Assembly (NCBI RefSeq): GCF_030013905.1
Contig: NZ_CP124862.1
Coordinates: forward strand, 4,653,051 to 4,717,050
Direction of reading: 5' to 3'
Origin: Petroclostridium sp. X23
GTDB taxonomy: Bacteria > Bacillota > Clostridia > SK-Y3
Length of the DNA: 64,000 bases
Positions 59,433-64,000 of the stretch are shown here, in pieces. The notes under the pieces were generated by a model that did not search any database, had not been told where the DNA came from, and saw only the letters and a program-made list of their open reading frames with translations. How positions within the stretch are numbered: position 1 is the stretch's first letter; each line of letters begins with the position of its first letter. Made by a program: the position numbers and the translations under genes.

Positions 59433-61414
59433 TGTCGAGTAGATTAAATTATGTTGATAAGCTGCCAAGGTACTCCGCTGAAATATTTAATAGTGAACCG
59501 ATATTTACAATAGGTAAAGGGAAAAGTTCAGACGGCAGCGTCATAGATTATAGCAGATTCATCGTTAATGGGCCATTTAGTGCATTGGATTTGCAAGGAC
59601 GAAGCATAAGTGTCAAAGAAGGACAAAATTTTGAAACTACAGGAACAGGTTGGAATCCAACCACACTTAATGGTATAGGTTATTCAGAATCTTCTACAGA
59701 GAAAGCATTATTTGGAAGTAAGTCATATAAAGGGGTTGTTGCTTCACTTTCAGGTAGTTCACGACTTGAAAAAACATTTGATGTTGTAGTTGGACATAAA
59801 TATTATGTTTTAGGACACATATATCCAAAGTATGCTACTACAACATTTATATCATTTGCAGGAGTAAGTTTGCCATCAATTACACCTACTGCAAATCAAT
59901 GGAATAAAGTAAGTGGAGTGGTTACTTCTACAAACACAGACCCATTTAGGTTTTATCATGTAACGAATGTTAATTATGCAATTGGAGATGTAATATACTT
60001 TGATGGATTAATGTTGATAGACCTTGCCGCTAATGGGTTAGACGGATATACAAAAGAGCAATTAGATGTAATGTTACATTGGATGTCTACAGGCGCTCAA
60101 TCTACAATTGGTGACTTGAGAATTAAGAGCATAGGGAAGAATTTGTTTGCTGAAAAAAGTTTAATAAATTCTACTCTTAATAATGAAAAATATTACGTTT
60201 TAGATACCAATGATAGTCAAAATAGATTATATAATATAAATTTAAAAGTAAACACTGATTTCACGTTAAGTTGTTATGCGAAAACTACATCAGGATCTGA
60301 ACGTCTTAGGCTACGACTATTTTACGCAGACGGTACTACTTCAGATATTTTTAGCACAAATTTTTTAACAACAACAGAGGGCTTAGTAAATATGCCAATT
60401 GTGGTTAATAAAAAAATATCTCATGTGTCTTTGATGCGTGGGACTGCCGGTAATACACTTTATATTAAGGCCAACAGTATTATGCTAAATAATGGCGTAA
60501 CTCAGGAACCATACGAACCATACAAAGAAAGCATCATCTACATCTCCCTACAAGATTATCTCCGTAGCCTACCCACCGTGAAAGATGTAATTGACGTTGT
60601 TGATGGGTTGTTGACGAAGAAGGTTAAACCATATACGTTACAAGGAAGCGACTATATTACTACAACAACAAGTCAAACATATGTTGATTATGCGGTATAC
60701 AAACTGCCAAGCGACTGTGCAAATCTTGGTCTTACAGGTACTATAACAGGTCAAGTTTATATACCAAATAAAACTGAGTCTATATACCAAAGTGAAATTC
60801 CAACAGCAGAAGTTGGAAAATTTTTTACTGGAAATGCTTCAGGCGAAAACAGAATATATTTCATAATTGAAAAAGGCACAGTAGCAACCGCAAGAACGGA
60901 AATTGAGGGGATACTTACGTGTAATTATCAGTTGGCGCAGAATATCACGCATAAAGCTGGTGACGGTTCAGGGTTTGAAATAGAAGTTGAAGGCGATTTC
61001 AAAGCATATAAAGATGGAACGGTTATACAGGAAGCTTATTACAAGAGAAAACAATTCTACGCTGGTGGGATCACATTTGATAAGCCGTTATCTGCTATCG
61101 ACAAAGTAAAAAAAGTTGAAGGGGCAGAGGTAATAGAAATACCATTAAGCGATGTTCAACTATCTTCAGATGGACTAAGTTGTACTATCACGGGAGCCGC
61201 TGATGGGGAGGTATATATCCCATATGGGTCATATCGGCTGGAAGAGAGTACAAACGGAACTGTTGTATCAAAATATGTGATTAATCAAGAAGCTGCTGAT
61301 CAAGAAGGGTTAAGACTTGCACAAATGACAGCAAGTACACTTTCCCAGTTTATATCGGATCAAAATGCTGTTAATGTTAGCTTTGACTATAGGTTATCAT
61401 TACTAGAGATATAA
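59429..61414 (+). CDS. large fibre-like virion protein
   Basis: 661 residues rich in beta structure: a carbohydrate-binding-like jelly roll (about 75-200; LEKTFDVVVGHKYYVLGHIY), a second similar unit (about 245-350; NTDFTLSCYAKTTSGSERLR, TLYIKANSIMLNN), and a DSBR-like tail segment seen in phage receptor or appendage proteins (YYKRKQFYAGGITFDKPLSA). It lies in the head module between portal/minor capsid and scaffold, so a capsid-attached fibre is possible. Tail fibre is the alternative. Confidence 0.7.
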   Translation: MMSSRLNYVDKLPRYSAEIFNSEPIFTIGKGKSSDGSVIDYSRFIVNGPFSALDLQGRSISVKEGQNFETTGTGWNPTTLNGIGYSESSTEKALFGSKSYKGVVASLSGSSRLEKTFDVVVGHKYYVLGHIYPKYATTTFISFAGVSLPSITPTANQWNKVSGVVTSTNTDPFRFYHVTNVNYAIGDVIYFDGLMLIDLAANGLDGYTKEQLDVMLHWMSTGAQSTIGDLRIKSIGKNLFAEKSLINSTLNNEKYYVLDTNDSQNRLYNINLKVNTDFTLSCYAKTTSGSERLRLRLFYADGTTSDIFSTNFLTTTEGLVNMPIVVNKKISHVSLMRGTAGNTLYIKANSIMLNNGVTQEPYEPYKESIIYISLQDYLRSLPTVKDVIDVVDGLLTKKVKPYTLQGSDYITTTTSQTYVDYAVYKLPSDCANLGLTGTITGQVYIPNKTESIYQSEIPTAEVGKFFTGNASGENRIYFIIEKGTVATARTEIEGILTCNYQLAQNITHKAGDGSGFEIEVEGDFKAYKDGTVIQEAYYKRKQFYAGGITFDKPLSAIDKVKKVEGAEVIEIPLSDVQLSSDGLSCTITGAADGEVYIPYGSYRLEESTNGTVVSKYVINQEAADQEGLRLAQMTASTLSQFISDQNAVNVSFDYRLSLLEI

Positions 61415-61430
61415 GAGAGGGGGTTAATGC

Positions 61431-61637
61431 ATGGATATTGTAGTGATTAAAGATCCTGAAAGCAGGTACCAAGCTTTAAAACTATCAATAGAAAACTCAG
61501 ACTTTCCGGTAAATCAAATGGCGGTAATGCTAGATTGGCATTTGCAAAAAGGAAATATAAATCAACAACATTATGATGAGCTAGCAGGGCTATTGCAACC
61601 GGCAACTGATTTAGAGGAACAAACACCTTCCGAGTAG
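61431..61637 (+). CDS. small phage protein (XkdX-like position)
   Basis: 68 residues after AGGGGG. A helical segment MLDWHLQKGNINQQHYDELA recalls short tail-fibre-associated proteins such as XkdX. It follows the fibre gene. Its last codons form one arm of a terminator. Confidence 0.6.
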   Translation: MDIVVIKDPESRYQALKLSIENSDFPVNQMAVMLDWHLQKGNINQQHYDELAGLLQPATDLEEQTPSE

Positions 61638-61647
61638 GTGTTTTTTT
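61621..61647 (+). terminator. terminator overlapping the 61431 gene end
   Basis: AAACACCT/AGGTGTTT with a 7-base loop and seven T. The stop codon lies within the stem. Confidence 0.8.
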
Positions 61648-61736
61648 ATTCCGTCTTTTTGGCATTTATGACGTTAAACTGAAAGACATCACTGGTCAAG
61701 ACCAGGATAAAAAATGAAGATGAGGGAGCGATAAAA

Positions 61737-62309
61737 ATGACAAAGGAGCAATTTATAGCATTAGGATTGACGGAAGAGCAAGCCACAAAAGCAGCAACAG
61801 CTTCAGCTGATGAGTTAAAGGGGTTTATACCGAAACAAAGATTCGATGAAGTAAATGCGGCTAAAAAGAAGTCTGAGGAAATGGTTACAGAGTTAAATAA
61901 CCAGATGGATACTTTGAAGAAATCAACAGGAGATAACGAAGCTCTAAAGAAGCAAATTGAGGACCTTCAATCCCAAAACAAGCAAAAGGATGAAGAATAT
62001 CAAAAGCAGATTAAAGAAGAAAAAGTTAACACTGCTATAAAACTTGCTATAAATGGCAAGGTGCATGATGAAACGCTTGTGACAGGGCTTTTTGATAAGT
62101 CAAAATTGGTTCTCAATGAAGATGGTACAATTATTGGTCTTGATGATCAGGTGAAGGTACTGAAAGAGCAGAAGTCATTCCTGTTTAAATCGGAAGAACC
62201 AAATCAGAAACCAGGGTTTAAAGTTGGAGGCGATGGAAAGCAAGATCCACCGCCAAATTCAACCGACAACTTGAGGTCTGCATTAGCAGAGAAATACAAA
62301 ACAAACTAA
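61737..62309 (+). CDS. phage scaffolding protein (GP20 type)
   Basis: A 190-residue, highly charged coiled-coil protein (KKKSEEMVTELNNQMDTLKK, KKQIEDLQSQNKQKDEEYQK) with a C-terminal basic tail that would contact the capsid protein. It matches the minor structural GP20 scaffold family and directly precedes the major capsid gene. Confidence 0.88.
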   Translation: MTKEQFIALGLTEEQATKAATASADELKGFIPKQRFDEVNAAKKKSEEMVTELNNQMDTLKKSTGDNEALKKQIEDLQSQNKQKDEEYQKQIKEEKVNTAIKLAINGKVHDETLVTGLFDKSKLVLNEDGTIIGLDDQVKVLKEQKSFLFKSEEPNQKPGFKVGGDGKQDPPPNSTDNLRSALAEKYKTN

Positions 62310-62327
62310 TATGAAAGGATTGATATT

Positions 62328-63320
62328 ATGATTACATTAGCACAAGCAAAAGTAGGTATGTCCGATAAGGTCGATCAACAGGTGATTGACATATTCCGTA
62401 GGGAGTCTATTCTCCTGGATCAATTAGTGTTTGATGATGCTGTTTCTCCAGGAACTGGAGGGAGCACATTGACGTATGGATATGTTAGAATGAAAACGCC
62501 TGCTACAGCCGGATTCAGAGCCATTAACACTGAATACACAGCACAAGTGGCAGACAGAGAAAAGTTCACAGTAGATTTGAAAATCTTCGGTGGCGCTTTC
62601 GAAATTGACCGTGTAATTGCTGATACTTCCGGGGCAGTAGATGAAGTAGACTTTCAACTACAAGAAAAGATCAAAGCAGCTAGGAACCTGTTTCACTATA
62701 CCGTTATAAATGGAGATAGTGCGGTTGATTCACTGGCTTTTGATGGATTAGACAAAGCTTTGATAAATAGCAGCACAGAAAAGAATACAGAAAGCTATAT
62801 TGATTTATCTGATAGCGCTGCTGTTGATACCAACTATAAGATTTTCCTTGATCTATTGGATGATTTCCTTTCTGATCTTAACGGAAAACCTAATTTCCTG
62901 ATGGGGAACAGCAAGCTTATGACAAGAATCAAGGCTGTAGCACGCAGAGCAGGATATCTGACGGCTTCCGAAGATGCATTCGGCCGTAAAGTAGATTCCT
63001 ATGACGGCATTCCTCTATTGGATTTAGGATACTTCACCGATATTTCAGAAGGTACCCCGGTTGAAACCCCAGTCGTACCAATTGTAGGTAGGACCATTGG
63101 AGAAAATCCTTTAACAGGATTAACCGACCTGTATGCTCCTGTTATTAACCTTGCAGGATTCCACGGTGTTACAGTAACAGGTAATAGCATTATTAGAACA
63201 TTCTTGCCTGATTTCAATATTCCAGGAGCCGTTAAAAAAGGTGAGGTTGAAATGATCGGAGCTGTAGCACTAAAAAATACACGTGCTGCCGGTGTTTTGA
63301 GAAACATCAAAGTACAGTAA
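62328..63320 (+). CDS. major capsid protein
   Basis: 330 residues, HK97-fold type by context and pattern (FRRESILLDQLVFDDAVSPG, ADREKFTVDLKIFGGAFEID, GAVALKNTRAAGVLRNIKVQ). AAAGGATTG precedes the ATG. It is preceded by scaffold and followed by connector genes. Confidence 0.9.
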   Translation: MITLAQAKVGMSDKVDQQVIDIFRRESILLDQLVFDDAVSPGTGGSTLTYGYVRMKTPATAGFRAINTEYTAQVADREKFTVDLKIFGGAFEIDRVIADTSGAVDEVDFQLQEKIKAARNLFHYTVINGDSAVDSLAFDGLDKALINSSTEKNTESYIDLSDSAAVDTNYKIFLDLLDDFLSDLNGKPNFLMGNSKLMTRIKAVARRAGYLTASEDAFGRKVDSYDGIPLLDLGYFTDISEGTPVETPVVPIVGRTIGENPLTGLTDLYAPVINLAGFHGVTVTGNSIIRTFLPDFNIPGAVKKGEVEMIGAVALKNTRAAGVLRNIKVQ

Positions 63321-63333
63321 AGGATGTGTATTG

Positions 63334-63531
63334 ATGTTGTTTAAGGTCACTGCTCCTGTAGTGGGTTACTCAGGTGTGACTGCAGGAGTAACTTTTAAAA
63401 ATGGTGTCGGAGAAACCGACAATAAATGGCTGGCTACTTGGTTCAAAGAAAAAGGATATAAAGTCGAGAACCAAGAGGAAGAAAAGGCAACAAAAAATAA
63501 AAGATCAAAAGTAAAAGAAGCAAGTGAATAG
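63334..63531 (+). CDS. small phage head-associated protein
   Basis: ATG 63334 after AAAGGATG. About 65 residues: a beta segment VTAPVVGYSGVTAGVTFKNG, then a Lys-rich tail. It may be a decoration or connector factor; unknown. Confidence 0.65.
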   Translation: MLFKVTAPVVGYSGVTAGVTFKNGVGETDNKWLATWFKEKGYKVENQEEEKATKNKRSKVKEASE

Positions 63532-63546
63532 CTTGCTTCTTTTTTG
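63517..63546 (+). terminator. stem-loop at the end of the 63334 gene
   Basis: GAAGCAAG/CTTGCTTC with a TGAATA loop, then seven T. It overlaps the stop codon. Confidence 0.78.
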
Positions 63547-63561
63547 AAAGAGTGATAGAAG

Positions 63562-63921
63562 ATGTATGCTGACGTTAACTACTATAAAGATGTCTATAAA
63601 GGCACTTTGATCCCGGATGGACTCATAGAACAAAAACTTGAAAAAGCTGCAGATCAAATTGATAGTATGACGTATAACCGCATTGCGGTGGCAGGTTTTG
63701 ATAATCTTACGCCTTTTCAACAAGAAAAGATAAAAAAAGCCGTATGTGCCCAGGCTGATTATACATATCAATATGGCGATTATCTGAACATGCCATTGTC
63801 AGGCTTTTCTGCCGGGAGTACAAGCATGTCTTTTAAGGGAGTAGAAGCAGTAGGTGTAAAAACCTCTGATGAAGTTATTAATTATCTGAAAGTTACCGGA
63901 TTGACATGGAGGGGGCTGTGA
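63562..63921 (+). CDS. head-tail connector protein
   Basis: 119 residues; helical with RIAVAGFDNLTPFQQEKIKK and AVCAQADYTYQYG, the pattern of gp6/adaptor (head-tail connector) proteins. It overlaps no neighbour; the next gene starts after one base. Confidence 0.85.
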   Translation: MYADVNYYKDVYKGTLIPDGLIEQKLEKAADQIDSMTYNRIAVAGFDNLTPFQQEKIKKAVCAQADYTYQYGDYLNMPLSGFSAGSTSMSFKGVEAVGVKTSDEVINYLKVTGLTWRGL

Positions 63922-63922
63922 T

Positions 63923-64000
63923 ATGGCGGGTAAATTTCCGTTCCCCAAGTTTCTTTTAAAAACCCCGGTGAAAATATACCACACAGAGCTTGGAGAAGAA
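63923..64000 (+). CDS. partial phage gene, probably head closure
   Basis: ATG 63923 starts MAGKFPFPKFLLKTPVKIYH and runs off the window edge. In this phage order a head-closure or minor capsid gene comes next. Too short for assignment. Confidence 0.6.
   Translation, partial: MAGKFPFPKFLLKTPVKIYHTELGEE

Larger units (their letters stand above)
34892..64000. mobile_element. siphovirus-type prophage, right end outside window
   Basis: From the tRNA-Thr 3' end the genes follow phage order: integrase, ImmA-type proteases and repressor (leftward), then Cro-like, replication, late activator, terminase, portal, capsid and connector genes (rightward). All structural frames are intact. The tail, lysis and attR regions lie beyond base 64000. 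Confidence 0.93.

Overview
The window is a low-GC Gram-positive (Firmicutes, class Clostridia) chromosome segment. Evidence for this is the strong AGGAGG-type ribosome sites, TTG/GTG starts, the gene order nadD-yqeK-LCP-rsfS-leuS, a sporulation-type GerMN lipoprotein, an oxygen-sensitive NrdG activase, and clostridial phage and transposase families. I could not identify the species from sequence alone.

Region 1 (1-11.4 kb) is accessory and decaying. It starts inside a large RHS/YD-repeat polymorphic toxin followed by its probable immunity gene. A REP-associated Y1 transposase (RAYT) follows, bracketed by two inverted REP palindromes, with a frameshifted remnant of a second RAYT and the C-terminal stump of an enolase-superfamily gene. 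After a class II fructose-bisphosphate aldolase come a twice-frameshifted MtaA/UroD-thioredoxin fusion, a CobW-like fragment and a complete insertion sequence.

Region 2 (11.4-34.8 kb) is housekeeping: argC-argB with a probable arginine operator; nadD-yqeK-LCP-rsfS-leuS-ridA-rpe; a DacF-type carboxypeptidase; a ComEA-like protein; an OmpR-type two-component system with a GerMN lipoprotein; metY; a lytic transglycosylase; a class I aminotransferase; pdxST divergent from a MocR/PdxR regulator with repeated operators; nrdG; and a Csp-like copper bundle. Intergenic spaces carry a dispersed family of 7-bp tandem repeats, mostly at gene 3' ends.

Region 3 (34.8 kb to the right edge) is a siphovirus-type prophage beside tRNA-Thr(CGT). 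Leftward are repressor, two ImmA-type proteases and integrase; an insertion sequence with an 8-bp target duplication has split this lysogeny operon. Rightward are a Cro-like gene between repeated operators, DUF2800/DUF2815/DNA polymerase I, DnaA-box-like sites, many tiny zinc-ribbon or membrane proteins, a circularly permuted cytosine-C5 methyltransferase, a VapE-type primase-helicase, a ten-copy TGTAACATT array next to an AT-rich palindrome (candidate origin), VRR-NUC, SNF2 helicase, an ArpU-like late activator, terminase, portal, a minor capsid protein with a toxin-like C-terminus, possible head-fibre genes, scaffold, capsid and connectors. The right prophage end lies outside the window.
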